Positions 38,617 to 51,176 of a stretch of DNA of 64,000 nt are shown here, one piece after another (positions within the stretch are counted from its first letter, which is position 1; every line of letters begins with the position of its first letter). The stretch is taken from the NCBI GenBank assembly GCA_024362935.1, contig JANCRA010000032.1, positions 5,135,001 to 5,199,000 of the forward strand. Reading direction: 5' to 3'. The notes under the pieces are model-generated. The model was not told the origin of the DNA and made no database searches. It was given only the letters and a program-made list of their open reading frames with translations. The stretch comes from Setophaga petechia. Lineage: Eukaryota > Chordata > Aves > Passeriformes > Parulidae. The translations under genes were made by a program, and so were the position numbers.

Positions 38617-39639
38617 CATTTTAGCAACCACACTGGATCAATGCAAAGAGAGAAAAAGGGTATGAAGGTGAAGGTGGAGGGAAGGGGATAGAAGGGGGAG
38701 GTGTGGGTGCCTTCTCTTAGGAGCCTGTTGGTCAGAGGACTGCCTCCTGACATCCACAGTCATGTATAAATCTGGATTTGATACAGTCTCTGCAGACTTT
38801 GAACATGCCAGGCAGGGAAGCTTGCCCTTCACAGTACGGGTGCACTTTCAGATGGGGCTGTGACTATTCTGATCTGCTGGAAAAAGCCTTTTCAGCACTA
38901 ACCGAAAACAGAGCAAGGATAGCAAGGCTGATTGCAAAGTTCACATCTCCTCTGCTGTGTGCCGGTGCTAATGGGAGTTTCTCCTGTGATGGGTAGGTCA
39001 TAAAACACACAGCTGCAGAGACTGTGCAGGGTGAACAAATCAAAGAACTCAGTAATAAAAATGATGTGTGTGCCAATATTATTTAATATTAACTTGCGAA
39101 AACTGTTGAAGAAACACATCTTTGTCATATATCAGAATTGGCTCTAAAGCTGAATCAACGGATTAATAGGGTTATTTGTAATGATATTGTCCTCGTAAAG
39201 GCTTTATTATTTAGGAATCAGAGCTGGAAATTGTAATTCCTTTAATGATTTTTCATCACATAAATTAGCCTGCCTCAACTCCTCCGTCTAGAAGGCAAGA
39301 GGAGAGGTTGAGCTGGTCCTCTTCCTCATTCTTACGCAAAATCTGCTCATTTGGATGGATCCCAAATTTTAAAGAAGCAAGTTCCTGGAAGAAATGCAGA
39401 ATGCCAGTGCTCTCAAGACTTTCACAGGGCATCTCGTTTCAACACCGACTGCCTGCATTTTATCGGAGTACTAAAGGACACATTGAAATTATTTTGTTCT
39501 GGCACTGGCATGTGTTGTGATGTGTATGCATTCAATTGCACTTGACAAATCTTTGGGGCAAACAAAATGGTCTAATGTAAGGAAATATCTTAACATATTC
39601 CAAAATGACATTTTTAGACCAAACATGTGTTCGATTGAT

Positions 39640-39790
39640 TTGCCTTCTCCAGAGATCACTTTTGAACGCAGGCCAGCAGCGAGCGGGGGGGCAGGCTCTC
39701 GCTGAAGGCCAGGAGGGTCAGCCGTGCTTCCGCTGGTATTTCCTGCGCGGCACAGTCCCGTACCTAACTGTACAAATAGCTCCACATGGC
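39640..39790. promoter_or_regulatory. CpG-dense cluster
   Basis: Roughly nine CpGs lie within about 110 bases (AACGCAGG, GCGAGCGGGG, CTCGCTG, GCCGTG, TCCGCTG, TGCGCGGC, CCCGTAC). This is far denser than the surrounding AT-rich DNA. No TATA box, clear initiator or coding exon is visible. It may be a small unmethylated regulatory island or a conserved element. The direction is unknown. Confidence 0.3.
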
Positions 39791-40509
39791 ATCCTGAGAG
39801 CGTGCCAGGGAATTTTATGATCGCACGCCAAGTATGGTTGTCAGGTTCCACTCCACTGCTGTGTGTGTATGTGTGTGCTCATATGTGTGTGTGGCTGAAG
39901 CTAACTTCAGACTGAGTAATTACCATAATCCAAACAGGGCCTTTACCATCTTATTTGCATTCAGCCAGCAGTGCTGTTTTTATCAGCACCACTACTAAAT
40001 TGTTGCAAAGTTTTAATTATCTTGACAACTCTCCTTTTTTTTTTTTTTTTTCTCTCTCCCCTCTTGGGTTGTGTTTGGATTTCAGCAGTCATCCCCCTAT
40101 GGCAGCAATCACATTTCTGCAATGAGGAAGTTTTCTCACTTTTTCTTCTAGTATGTATAAGCAGCCACAAAGGCTGCTTAGAAGGGGCAGAAATGGAGGG
40201 AGGTTGTATTTATTAGTTAATACCTAATATTTTTTTCAGCAAAAGTCACTCCAGATGCCTCTTTTTGAATTGCACTTGAAGCCCTGGCGTAACTTTACAC
40301 ACGTGAGTAAGCTTGCAGAATTGAAAGAAAACCATTTCCTTTGCAGAGAGATACCCCCTTGCATAAATGTTTGCCAAAATAGAGCTTTAGTTGTCATGTT
40401 TTCAATATTTCCATAATCTTTTGATTTAGGATTAGTATAAAGTGTATCATGTCAGTTATATTTGCTCTCTCTCAAACACCCTGCATTTTCAGTATTTGAA
40501 TGCTGTTAG

Positions 40510-40765
40510 ACAAATTCAACCTTGAAATAAGACACCGTCTCCTAGCAGTAAGGGTAATTAAACACTGGAAGAGCTTACCCAGGGAGGAGGTGGACTCACC
40601 ATAGCTTGGAGTCTTTAAAATGAGATTAGACATCTTTCTGAAAGACATTGTTTAAGCCACCTACTTGGGAAAGGTTCTAGTACATGTATACAGGGGGTCA
40701 GAGGAGAAGATTGCCAAAGCCCCTTTTGACTTCTCAGACCATTGGTCTAGAAATCTGAGTTCAGA
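40510..40765 (+). mobile_element. CR1-type LINE 3' fragment, old
   Basis: The order of motifs follows the 3' end of an ancient CR1 family: GAAATAAGACACC, then AGTAAGGGTAATTAAACACTGG, CCCAGGGAGGAGGTGGACTCACCAT, AGTCTTTAAAATGAGATTAGACATC, and finally CAGGGGGTCAGAGGAGAAGATTGCC. The intact equivalent encodes the tail of the reverse transcriptase followed by the 3' UTR. The subfamily differs from the copies at 55.7 and 56.9 kb. It sits about 0.8 kb upstream of the convertase-like exon at 41.5 kb. 5'-truncated and frame-broken. Confidence 0.75.
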
Positions 40766-41527
40766 TATGTTTTGGTTCAACATTTAAAGGTGTTTTGTAT
40801 GTAACACCTACATAGAAAAATTGGTTTTTGGGAACATTAAGACTAAATAGGCTTTAAAACTTTGTTGTCCACGGCAGACAATTATGCTCTGCCTGCTGGG
40901 TTTTGCACTACCTTTTGTTTTGCTTTTATAAATAGCTACAAATCACAAAGTTTAATGCAGAATAAAATATTCCAATATGAGATTGCTATGGAGGAATAGA
41001 AAGCCTAAAGATTCACAAGCAGAACAAATGCAAAAATGGTTTCTAATCTGTTGGCATATTAGGTACAATAGATGTTTTAAAAATAAGCCAAATTAATGTA
41101 TTTTTCTAACCATAGAATATTATGACTGTATTTGGCATCTCATCTCTTACAAAGTTTATGCATTAGATTGCATATAATAGCCACTAAACAGTGTACTAGT
41201 ATTCTGTTCATCTGAAAGATAGACAAATTCAGTTTAACAGTCCTTAGACATTTCTTTTGCTGCATTTTGGCCTCATGAACACCTTATCCTTGTTTTCCCT
41301 TTAAAAGGAAAAAAATTAAAGGTAAAAACCATTAGGGATTTCTCTTTAAATCCAGCAATCTATGCATACTACTAAGAATCAATGCTCTGTAAGCTGTCTG
41401 GTGTTCTGCAATAAATTCTAGCTTTTATAGACTTTTTCTGGGCCAGGTAGCTGTTAATGCCATAGAAATTGATTATTTGTGGTGTTCTTATCACTGCTTA
41501 AAATATCTAATTGCTTTTTCTCCACAG

Positions 41528-41622
41528 ATTTGGATTTGGCTTGCTTGATGCTGGACGATTAATGAAGGAAGCCCTAACTGGACAAATGTTGGTCTCCTGA
41601 GACAATGTGTTGTTGATAACAG
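41528..41622 (+). pseudogene. Proprotein-convertase-like exon: end of S8 catalytic domain (frameshifted)
   Basis: Directly after an acceptor-like TTTTTCTCCACAG, a frame from 41529 reads FGFGLLDAGRLMKEAL. FGFGLLDAG is the hallmark at the C-terminal end of the catalytic domain in kexin/furin/PCSK subtilases, and the following helix pattern also fits. The frame then meets a TGA at 41598. Shifting by one base at about 41577-41579 restores the family pattern W..V......QCVV (TGG at 41579, TGT-GTT-GTT at 41606-41614). A single missing base therefore explains the stop. The block ends at AACAG followed by GT (41623), a donor-like site. In the living family these proteases cleave prohormones and precursors at paired basic residues in the secretory pathway. 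LDAG resembles furin/PCSK4, while FGFGLL and CVV..DN resemble PCSK1, so the paralogue is unresolved. An indel in the assembly is the main alternative to a true pseudogene. Confidence 0.7.
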
Positions 41623-41830
41623 GTCTGATTTGAGCAAGTCTAGTCAAATTCAATTTTAATAGTGTTTAAAGGCACACACAGGACACATACAGCTGAGCTT
41701 TGGCTGGTTTGTCTGTTTTTTAATGTCTGTTGTGTTACCAAAGCTTATTCCCATTAAGTATTAAACTTTGAAAGGCAGTAAAGACACATACCTGTCAGCT
41801 ACAAAGACACAAATTTTGCCTCAGTACAGC

Positions 41831-41920
41831 AGATTTTGTTCAAAATTTGCCTTTCTTCTTTCATGCTTATGCAGACTGGAATATGTAATTCATCACTACA
41901 TGACTGTTCCTGTGGAGGAA
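41831..41920 (+). pseudogene. Tentative convertase-like segment between catalytic and P domains
   Basis: About 210 bp after the previous block, one frame reads RFCSKF..., then RLEYVIHHYMTV. Furin-type convertases have a conserved Cys followed about ten residues later by (S/R)LEH(V/A) and a beta strand ending in an Arg-Arg-Gly just before GDL. The Cys, the RLE-aromatic-V word and the position fit, but the Cys-to-LE spacing is three residues too long and the Arg-Arg pair is not readable without another shift. A good acceptor-like stretch (CTTTCTTCTTTCATGCTTATGCAG) abuts the LEYV word. This is compatible with further decay of the same gene but could be chance. Confidence 0.3.
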
Positions 41921-41999
41921 TTATTGCACTCTGATTATTTTGAACCCTAAAAATTATTGATTGAGGTAAAGAAGAGACAAGAAGGTATTGCAATCAGTT

Positions 42000-44900
42000 C
42001 TCAATCTAGTGAGGGCAACCTACTTAAAGGCAGCTAATCCTTAGCCTAAAAGCTGTATGCAGTTGCTACCGCTCCTACAGGACTTTTCACATCTCTGTGC
42101 CTGTGTCATTTATGTGAAGTTAAGTACAAAACGTTTTCCATTGCACTACCAAAATCAAGATAACCACCAAACATCAAGGCACTATCTTATTGGATTGCTG
42201 CATTGACTGTGAAATTCAGCTCACAGCTCAGTCACAGCTCCAGCTGAGGAGGAAAAAGTTCTCACATACCACTAGAATTCTGGACGTCCGGATGTCTCCC
42301 CTCTCATAAAGTGGAAGCAATGACATCCTAAAGTCAGTAGGGTCTAGAGTACTTTCCTCCTTCCAAGACCTCCCATTTTCTAGGGAGAGGTAAAACCAGG
42401 GGGAAGTGGAAGGTGCCTCTGTGCATCTTGCACCTCTTCTAGCCGCAGTGCTAGCCTCTCTTTCTTTGTGCCCAAAGATGGTTATTGAAAGAGAGCCTAA
42501 TGGCCAGCTCCCTGCAGGCCTAGGTATGGCGCTGCACATTGTTTTAAGCAGCACTTTGAAGAAGGGACTGTGTTTTCTTGTGTGGTGTTTGTTGTCTTTT
42601 GTATTCTCTGGAGGGAAAGGTAGAAATCTCAGAGGGGGAAGAAAAACATGCGAAGTCACGAACGCAAGGTCCGTACTCCAGTTCCAGCAATTATCTGAAA
42701 TCATAGGCCTTTTCAGCAAAGTGGCCCCCAGCCATTTTGGGACCTGGAGTCCTCTCCTCTAGGCTGATGTTAACAATATTTGATTCAGATAAATCAATAA
42801 CCCCGTTGGTATCTCTTGCAGCATTATCATAGTCCCAGCAGTGATGCTGTAAACTGCTGTTTACCTAACACCCTAAGTATGAGGTTACCCCAGGTCTGTT
42901 TCAATTCACAGAGCAGTCAGACTTGTCACTGCCACCTTGCAGAGACCTGTCTCCTTAGACACAATGCTCTGAATCAGGGTATTTCCTCTCTGCATGCCAT
43001 TCTTTAGGAAAAAATTTAAGATTTATTAGTCTGGAGAAAACAAGAGACAGACCGTAATTTACTTTTTCTCCTGCTGTGCAGGTGCAGAGCAGTTACCTAC
43101 AATGAGCTCATCCCACAGTGTCTTTTTGTTTATCAGTTTCAGCCAGATTAATGTTAAGATGGACTGTGTACAAACAGCTGGTTTTGTGCACTTATGGGTC
43201 AATGACTTCTGCATGTTTTCCAAGCATTTTTGTAAAAAAGGCAGGAATGAAGTAGAAATGTGTATTCCTGTGAGGTACTTGCTTCCCAAAGATGTTTCTC
43301 TGCTCAATCCTGCTGTAATTCTCCAGCAAAGCAATGCAGAGTTACACCCCGGAGGGACAGGAGCACTTTCCCTTTATTCTTGATCAATGTTATATGTAAA
43401 AGGCATAGCAAGGAAGTCTGTTTCTCAATATTGTACCTACCTGAGGCTCCTGAACGTGTGATTAATTGGGAGTAATTAATTAAGCCATGAGTCATAACCT
43501 CCTTATTTTTTCTGTCACAATACTTATGAACAAGAGGGCAGTCAGTGTAGTTAAATGGTATGAGATAGTAAATTTAGAAGAAATAAAAAGAAATTAGTTG
43601 TGTTGCATGTGGTCAACCTGTGGGATTTCCTGCTACAGGTGACCATCTGATAAATAGCATTCCTTGATTGAAAAGAATAGTTGTTAATGCTATTACCATA
43701 ACAGATGGAACCATCACTGTATTTCTGGGACTTCTGGGTGTACTGAGAAGGCAGAAGTGAGTCCTGCTTGGCTAATAAAGTAAGAGCAAATGCACCATGT
43801 GCTGGGAAGTCAGGCAGGAGTGCTGTTCTCCATGGGCAACAGCACTGCACTATTAGCTTGATCTATGACTTGCCATTTCATGGTTTGGTTGGTTGTTTAT
43901 TTGTCTGTCTTTTTAATTCCTCTGGAAAATACTGTACTGGCTCTTTCTGTTGACTGAATGACCAGGCTTGGGCAGAAGACATAGCATTCTTCTTCTCTGA
44001 CCTTTATATCAAAATTGATTAACAATAATTCTTCTGCAGAAAAGGATTGACAATAAGATGTGGATGTTCATCTTTAATGAACTCTAGTCACCAAGTGGAA
44101 GCCAGCTAAGTTTGATGATGCAATTGACCACCTTCTCAGCAACAGCTGAATATTTGCTCCTCAAAACAGTAAGGTAATGTTGTATTCATAGACATTAGGA
44201 AGAACCACCTGTTACTCCACTTGGATTTTTTGTGTCTGTCATATAATTTCTTGGGACCTCTCTCATTAGTGGTAATAGCAGGATTTGCTGGCTAGTATTT
44301 ATGCAGTCAGAAATGGTAATCAGCAAGAATAAAATTAACAAATAAGAATTAGAGTCTGTAATCCTGTAAAATATTGAAAATTTTATGTTTATGTATTTTA
44401 ATCTATGTAAAGTAAGAAGTCCACTCATAACTTAATTGGTTTTGTTTGTTATCATATTTGGCATTTTAGAGAAAAGTTCACTAAAATGGTTCTGTTTTAT
44501 ATTGTTCTCACTTTCTAATATAAGACTCTTATTTAAAACACTCTTTGTTTTCAATTATGAAAATGCTTTCCTGATCTCATTAGCCAAAAAAGATGAAGTG
44601 CTGCTTTTCCTTTTTATTTGTGACAATACAAATTAAACACACCTATGGCAAACCAATTACTGTGTTTATTCTTTTTATACAGAGCAAGCCTGTTAACTGC
44701 AAATGTGAAGAGATGAAGCAAGCAAAAAAGAAAAAGTGTGAAGAGCTTTGCTGCCATATCATCCCTGTATCAGATAGTTTTAGGATCAATGGGTATGTAA
44801 AAGAGACTGTTATTCTACAGAGAAGGGCTATTCCAGAGAAATGAATGGGGGGAAATTAAAAGGCAGATCAGTACATTGTCACTATATGATGACAATATTA

Positions 44901-47254
44901 GAGAAAGAACTTCATTTGTCTTCTTTTAATTTTGGATCTTTACAGTGGAAGAGTACTACAGAGAGAGCTTGATAATAATATCTTTTATCTTATCAAGTGT
45001 TGCCACGGTACCAGGATTTTTGTTTTCTTGTTGGAGTTACTCATGTAAGAGGAACCATTCTGCTGTATAAGCTAAAAGTTCACATTCTGTCCTTCATTTT
45101 TGCACTTTACATTATAAGACACTTTGTTTACTATAGAGGTAGTAGATATCATCACCTTTGGTTTACCATGAAAATGTTGATTTTCAAATTACTAGAAGTT
45201 TTAATTATTCTAATTATAACTTAATACTGCTGCAATGACATTTCACATGCTGAAGTTATATCAGTGAAAATCACTTAGGATAACAGGCAGAAATTAAGAT
45301 GTTTTCTCTGAATATTCACGGTACACTGGAAATTGGGAGGTCGGGATTTCTCACAGATAAGACCATCCATTGCTGTGTTTCCCTCCAAGGAGTTACATGC
45401 TACATTCCCTTCCTCCCTTATACACTAAAGCAAGAGAAACATTTCCCTCACTAGCGGGGATTAAGTGTCCTTCTTTGTCAGGCACCAGTTTTTGTGGTTT
45501 TGGTGCTGTACAAGGCAGAAGATATGGGAGTTGTCTGGATTGTCAGCATCAAGTGGTTACTTTAAATGCCAGAGGTGGAGGTATTCTGGAAAGAGCTGAA
45601 AAAATACAAGTAGATTAATTTGCACTTCACAGAAGTTTCTGTTAGAATAGAGACAGAAAGGGACTGAATGAGGCAGGAAGGGAAGAAAACATAGAGGCGA
45701 AGTAATGGCAAAAATTAAACATTAAATATTTCCTTTAACTGCATTCAGAGATGGGGATTATATTTGACCAAACAACCAAATCCTCCACCACAAGTCAGAG
45801 CTAAGGCTAACTCCACTTTTTCATTTCAATACTTTCAACAGAAAGGACCCAGTCAGTTATTCTCTGTGTGCTACACAGTGTACCAGCAACACTAATAGAC
45901 CAAGCAGATGGTTTTGTGGCATTGTATGAGTGGTATAATATTTTACTGTAAATATAAATAGGATACTCACTCACCTTGTTCAAGTTCCCAATGTACTTTA
46001 TAATAAACCAAGTCATTTTAACAGAAAAATGTTCACCAACCCTAACCTAACAGCATTCACATAATGAGCTGAATAGTGACACAAATCCCATCCATTTACA
46101 AAAAAGTCAGTGGTGTTACATTGACTTTTACAATTTGAAGGATAAACACAGAAATGTGAGAGATGGAGTAATAAAATCCATGTAGTCCCTGCTCTTCAAA
46201 GGTCTCACCAGAACCCACAAAGGTAATATACCTACTCTTTTTGATTTTAATAAGCTTTGTATAAGTCAAAAATCATTGAAAATTAATAACAGGGAAAAGA
46301 ATCACTCTGTTTATATTTGTTGGGTTATATCCATAATAAACTTATAAAAAAAGAAAACAGTAGAAAACATTAAAACAGACCCAAATATTAAATTAATTCT
46401 AGACTTCAAGATTACCTCATTTTCTGCTCCAACATAAGTGTGTGATGTCTTTTCCAAAACCTTTATTGAAAACATTTCTTTTCCCATCGTGGAACTGTGC
46501 ATCTTGCTTTCCTCTTGCAGCTGTTCCTTCTAGGGACGTGAATCCTTGGACAAGCAGTTACCAATATCAGAGGGTAGTCTGGAATGTACCACCACCTGGG
46601 ACACCAAAGGATTACAGATTGCTCTCATGGGAACTGCTGGGTGAGGGGTGGTGGTGGTGGGTCAGAAAAGCGTCCAGCTAAAGCAGAGTGCCCAGGAGTG
46701 CCCCAGGGAACAGAAGCAAGGCCAAACATCATTCTGCCAGAGCAGATTTCTGAGCTAACCATATTTTCAGGTAGAGCAGGTAGATTTTATTCTTTCAGTG
46801 GATTTTTGTCTGACAATAAAATAAAGCAAGCAAAAGGAATATAAGATTAGATCCTCATTCTGCATTTCATAAAAGGAGAACTGAGGAAAAGACAGCTGGA
46901 GTGATTTTCTGGAGCAAGTTGAGCCCTAGGTCAAATTGGATCTCCTATCTTGTTCAGAGGCTGCCCTTTCCTGACTGTGTTGTGGAAGAAACACAGCCAT
47001 CAGCAGGCACCTGCAAAAATGCTCCACCTGTTTTTGCTCAAAGTGACAAAGCCCAGAGGACGATGTCTGTGTTCCCTGCAGGTCTGTAGGGAGCATGATG
47101 TAGCTGATGCAATTCCCAGCTCCAGCACACCTGCAAGGTCTCATTGATCTGCTGTTCAGTGCTCTGAAAACTCAGAAATCTATTATCAGTGTGAGCATGT
47201 GCTTATTGATCGGGTTACCTGCTTCTGCTCCCTGCGTGTGCCTAATTGTACCAG
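42000..47254. other. Presumed intron of the decayed convertase gene
   Basis: No gene, transposon or RNA was recognised between the two convertase-like blocks here. The sequence is AT-rich and unique. It is presumed intronic only because exon-like blocks of the same family flank it in the same orientation. Confidence 0.35.
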
Positions 47255-47314
47255 CATACACACACACACACGTAAATATTCATACACGTGTGCATAGATG
47301 CAGGCACACACACG
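47255..47314. repeat. (CA)n-rich microsatellite, impure
   Basis: A short pure CA run (ACACACACACACAC) is followed by ATACACGTGTGCAT and a second CACACACAC run. Confidence 0.85.
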
Positions 47315-47779
47315 GGTTAGGGACATGTGTGTATGGTAAAGGCTTTACCTTTTTTTTTTTTAGCTTTACAAAACTGCACATAAATAAAAAGAATGGACCT
47401 TCCCTGTGAAACGTGAGCACAGAACTGCTCACAAGTGGCCAAGAGCTGCTAAATAATTAATCAATAGAGCAGTGTGGCAGTTTGAAATGTAAATGTGATG
47501 GATGAAGGTGTGATGCTTGTCATCAAGCAGAAAATGATGTGACTGGAATGGATAACCCACAGTACCTGCTAACTGGCAAGAGCTTGGACACAAAGATAAA
47601 GTAAAGCCATCAGAAAGCAGACCTGGCAACCCCTAATTCTTGCCTTTGACCCACAATTCACTTTCATGTCTCTGTCCCAGAAGAGATGTTTAAAAAAATG
47701 ATGAAGAGAGATCTTAGGGTGGGAAAGGGGTGAGAAAAAAACCATCTGAAGAAATGATACCTGACAAGGCTGCAGGCTA

Positions 47780-47950
47780 CGTTCTCGAGAACACCTTTCT
47801 TTTCTTTATGTTCTCCTTCTCCCGTTAAATAAAAATGCGGCTCCTTTTTTCCCTTCCCTTTCTTCCGAAACTCTCCCGAGCCGTTCCTGCAAGTGGTTCT
47901 GTGACTCGGGAGCTGACAACAGCCGCATGCAAAGGAACAAAGAATGAGAG
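47780..47950. promoter_or_regulatory. Small CpG cluster with inverted repeat
   Basis: Seven or eight CpGs (TACGTTCTCGAGAAC, ATGCGGC, TTCCGAAA, CCCGAGCCG, CTCGGG, CCGCATGC) lie in an AT-rich setting. CTCCCGAG at 47873-47880 and CTCGGGAG at 47905-47912 form exact 8-bp arms. It could be a regulatory element within the presumed intron. There is no independent evidence of function. Confidence 0.25.
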
Positions 47951-50583
47951 TGACAATTCAGAGTGCACGCAGGTGAGAAAGACACCTTTTACTTATCAAA
48001 CTAGGCTGCAAAAAATGCTCTTTTTACTCAGCGAGCTAGAAATAGCGGTGATCTAACAAGGCACTGATCCAAATTCTTTATTTATGCTGAGATGTAATGC
48101 TAACAGGATTTTTAGGTTGACTAGTAGTCTGTGGCCTCTCCGTTCAAGTAAGGAAGAATTCCTCTGATTTGGAAAGAGGAAAATCCATATAATTACCGTA
48201 TATTATGTGACAGGAAAATGTATGCTGTGATGGTAAAGGGTGACAGAAAATGTCCATCAAAAAATTTGTTCTCAGAGTCTTCCTATGCCAGTCATTGCAT
48301 TCTCTCTGTGGAGAAACACAACATGATAGAACTCAATTGGTCCAAATTTGAGAGAAATTAACTTTTGTAAAAAACGGGATTTTTCTGATCCTTTTTTTTC
48401 CCCTATAAAATTGTAACCCTGCAAGTAGAATTTAAAAGTCTGATGCCTCCATCTCCCTGGAAAAGAGAAACTTCTTTCTCAGTAGGTACCATTTAGCGGG
48501 TTGGAGATTTTTTTCTCTTTTGTTATCAAAAGCACACTCTTTACAGAAAGAGAAAAATACCACAGTTTTACATTAAATTTTCAAACTCCCCAAAATATAC
48601 ATTAGCAGATAACACCCACTAAAAGTGAAAGCTAAATATAGATATATAATAATAATGCTTTGGCATGCAAAATAGATGTTCTACCATTTCTAAGTCAAAA
48701 AATATAAATACAAGTATTCTATTAAAATCTTTTTGTGTTTTTAGGACCTCTACAGATGTGAAGCAGCAGATCTCCAGGTGAACTGGCCAGTGTTTCCATA
48801 TTTCCTCAAATGATTATTTTTACCTTTTTTTTTGTTGGGATCAGGTTTTTAATCTTTATGATACCTTTATAAAAGAGTCATCAAGAAAACACCTGAGTAT
48901 TTCTACACAAAAAAAAAAAAAACAAACAGGTGCCAAAATTAATTTTGGAAGTCAAAAATTAGAGCTTACATTAAAATAGAACCCTAATTTGTCCAGCTCC
49001 ACATTAAATAACCCACATTTTGTCTGGGACAAGTTGCTGATATAAATCCATTGAAGGGAAATCTTTCTGTAAGCTGGCTACCTGGATAAGCTTTGAGCAA
49101 AGTGCCAACTATCTGTGTATACAGGGAATCACCGTGGTCCAAATAAATATTTTCTCTTTAGAATGGCAAAAATGTGGTCTGATTGGTAATTCAGCTTGAA
49201 TTTCATTTTTGGGGCATTTTAAGTCGTGTTTCCAAATTTGTTGTTTTGAAGTTTTCATCTAGCTCATGTCAGAGCCACTTAGCTGTATATATTTACTTAC
49301 AGAGCAGGGACATTCATAATAATTTTTAGTGTTTTTTGACAGCTTCACAAATGCAATATCATCATAAGCAGGAATCAGAGAATTTGGAAATATATGAGTA
49401 CACTAGTCTGTGGGACGGAGGAATGATCCCACACTTTACATTTGTTATGTTTTTGACGGGATATGTTCTTAGATTTTGCAGGGTTAAAAAGGAATTTGGT
49501 CTAATGGCTCACAAAGATTGATGCTGAGTATAAGCAATTGCCATATTGTAGTAATGTAGCAATATTTATCACTAGTAGGTCTTCCATTCCCTCATAAACT
49601 GCTGTAGAAGGGGATAAGAGACATTTTAGCGCTCTGTTGTCACTAAACTCACAGAAGTCCATTTCTGTACCTCTAGTCTGTCTCAGCTACAGAGGGTCTT
49701 GCAATAGAGAAATGACAGATTGGGCTGTAAATGTGCATCAGTCATCCCCAGCCTCAGGGAAGGAGAGGCACCTACTCAGGCTGGAGAGAGCTGTGATGCA
49801 CCCTGTCCTCATGCCCAGACTGCAGGACCAGCTCATGCTAGAGAGGTGCTTACCAGCCTAACAATAGGAGCAGAGGTTCACTGTGGTAGGGAATGTACAG
49901 ACTTACCAGTATTAGCCAATATTTTCAAATACCATAGAAACAGAGGCACCACCAGGACTTTAAGTTTTGTAGGTACATAGAGGAAAGGGACATAAAAATC
50001 AACATGACAAAGGCAGAGCAAAAAAACAGTCCTGTGTCTTAAACCCCAAAGTGTCCTTTGGCAGCTGCCTACTGCAGAGGAGAAGCTGATAACCTCCTAG
50101 CAGAGTGCCCCAGATCACTGTCCCAGCTTCCAGCAATTTGAAGCTTGGACATTTCCCAAGTTAGGAAATTTTGCCTATCTTGCTGTAGCGATGATTGTTT
50201 AAATATACAGCCATGACTTGCCCATACAAGCAGGCTTTGTTTCACCCCAAGTGTTATGCCAAACTAGTTGTATATCATCATGAAGAATAACTGCATTTCT
50301 CCAGAGCTGATTTCCTATGGCACATTTTACTTAGATACTTTCTCAATACCCTTGCAAATATGTCATAGATCTAAAGCACAATCTCCGTTTCAAAATGAAT
50401 GGGTCTGATTACAGGCATATTCATTTTGTAAAAGGTACAAAAGGATACAAATGTGCCTTTCCATCTCCTATAATGTCAAAGTAAGACCCTCTTGCCCTTT
50501 TATTTCAATCCCCGCAATTTGAAAATATAAAAAATGACTTGATTATATGTTTTTTACCATTAAGTGTATAATTGCTTTTGTGT

Positions 50584-50635
50584 TTTGACATTTAATTCCT
50601 CTTACCAAAATACATGGTAGGAATTAAAAGTCAAA
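50584..50635. repeat. Hairpin with about 20-bp arms
   Basis: TTTGAC-A-TTTAATTCCT at 50584-50600 pairs with AGGAATTAAA-A-GTCAAA at 50619-50635, with one A/A mismatch. After a 3-nt bulge (CTT), ACC at 50604-50606 pairs with GGT at 50616-50618. The loop is 9 nt (AAAATACAT). The size and bulge are in the range of a short miRNA precursor or a small palindromic repeat. No flanking TA or other target duplication was established. Confidence 0.6.
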
Positions 50636-51176
50636 TCTTTTATGTATTTGATGTACAGAACCTTCCACGTATTTCAATGAGGAATATAGAGCAGTGAAAT
50701 CTCACGGCAGGTACAGTGAAGCCATCTGAAAACGAAGTCACTTTTTATACTGGAAATCTGACTGTGGCCCCAGTTCTGCCCTCCCTTATCTAGGTCAATG
50801 GCTTTTGAAATCACTGGAAGGTCTGAATGAGTCAAAAACGGGCAAAACCTGCAGGACTTGACCTTTAAAATAGAGCTGGGATTATACCGTGCCCTCTCAG
50901 GCAGATTTTGAGATTACAGTCCAGTCTGAAAATTAGTTCTGAAAGCCCTAAGACAGGAGTTGGCCAGGCACTTGAGTATATTGACCCGGTATGGGATGGC
51001 AGTAGGAAGGAACATGGATCCCAGAGGGGAGGAACAGGAGCAGCCGGGGCATCAGTGGGGTATCTCAGCCCAAGGCCAGCAGGAGGACTCTGATATTGAG
51101 AGAGAAAGTGAACTCTGGGCTGGTGAAATGGTGTAGCTGCACACAGTATGTTGCTTGTAGGTGTTTCACATGGATT

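Noticed and set aside
38471..38753. Frames reading VCVCVC on the + strand and HTHTHT on the minus strand.
   Set aside because: Translation of the TG microsatellite.
38850..38996. A + strand frame with FRWGCDYSD..LLEKAF...CAGANGSFSCDG that loosely recalls the SWGP...KAF...ASGNGG...CDGY path of the convertase catalytic domain, upstream of the relic exon.
   Set aside because: The spacing is wrong by several residues in two places, the catalytic Asn context is poor, there is no splice context and the match needs several free gaps. It is much weaker than the blocks at 41.5 and 54.1 kb, so chance is the better explanation.
39340..39440. A weak resemblance to the LTWRDMQ segment that follows the catalytic Ser in convertases.
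   Set aside because: No GTSASAP-like Ser motif precedes it in any frame, and the alignment needs frameshifts.
42228..42719. 163-codon minus-strand frame.
   Set aside because: No recognisable domain and an overlapping 118-codon + strand frame. It lies in the presumed intron and has no splice evidence.
44690..44844. Lys- and Cys-rich + strand frame after a good acceptor-like TTTTTATACAG.
   Set aside because: No domain was recognised, the composition is driven by AAG/AAA runs, and there is no donor or neighbouring exon.
48733..48777. Exon-like block: TTTTTGTGTTTTTAG acceptor, about 33 bases, CAG followed by GTGAAC donor.
   Set aside because: Too short to identify, its coding sense is unrecognisable, and such chance pairs of splice sites are common in 64 kb.
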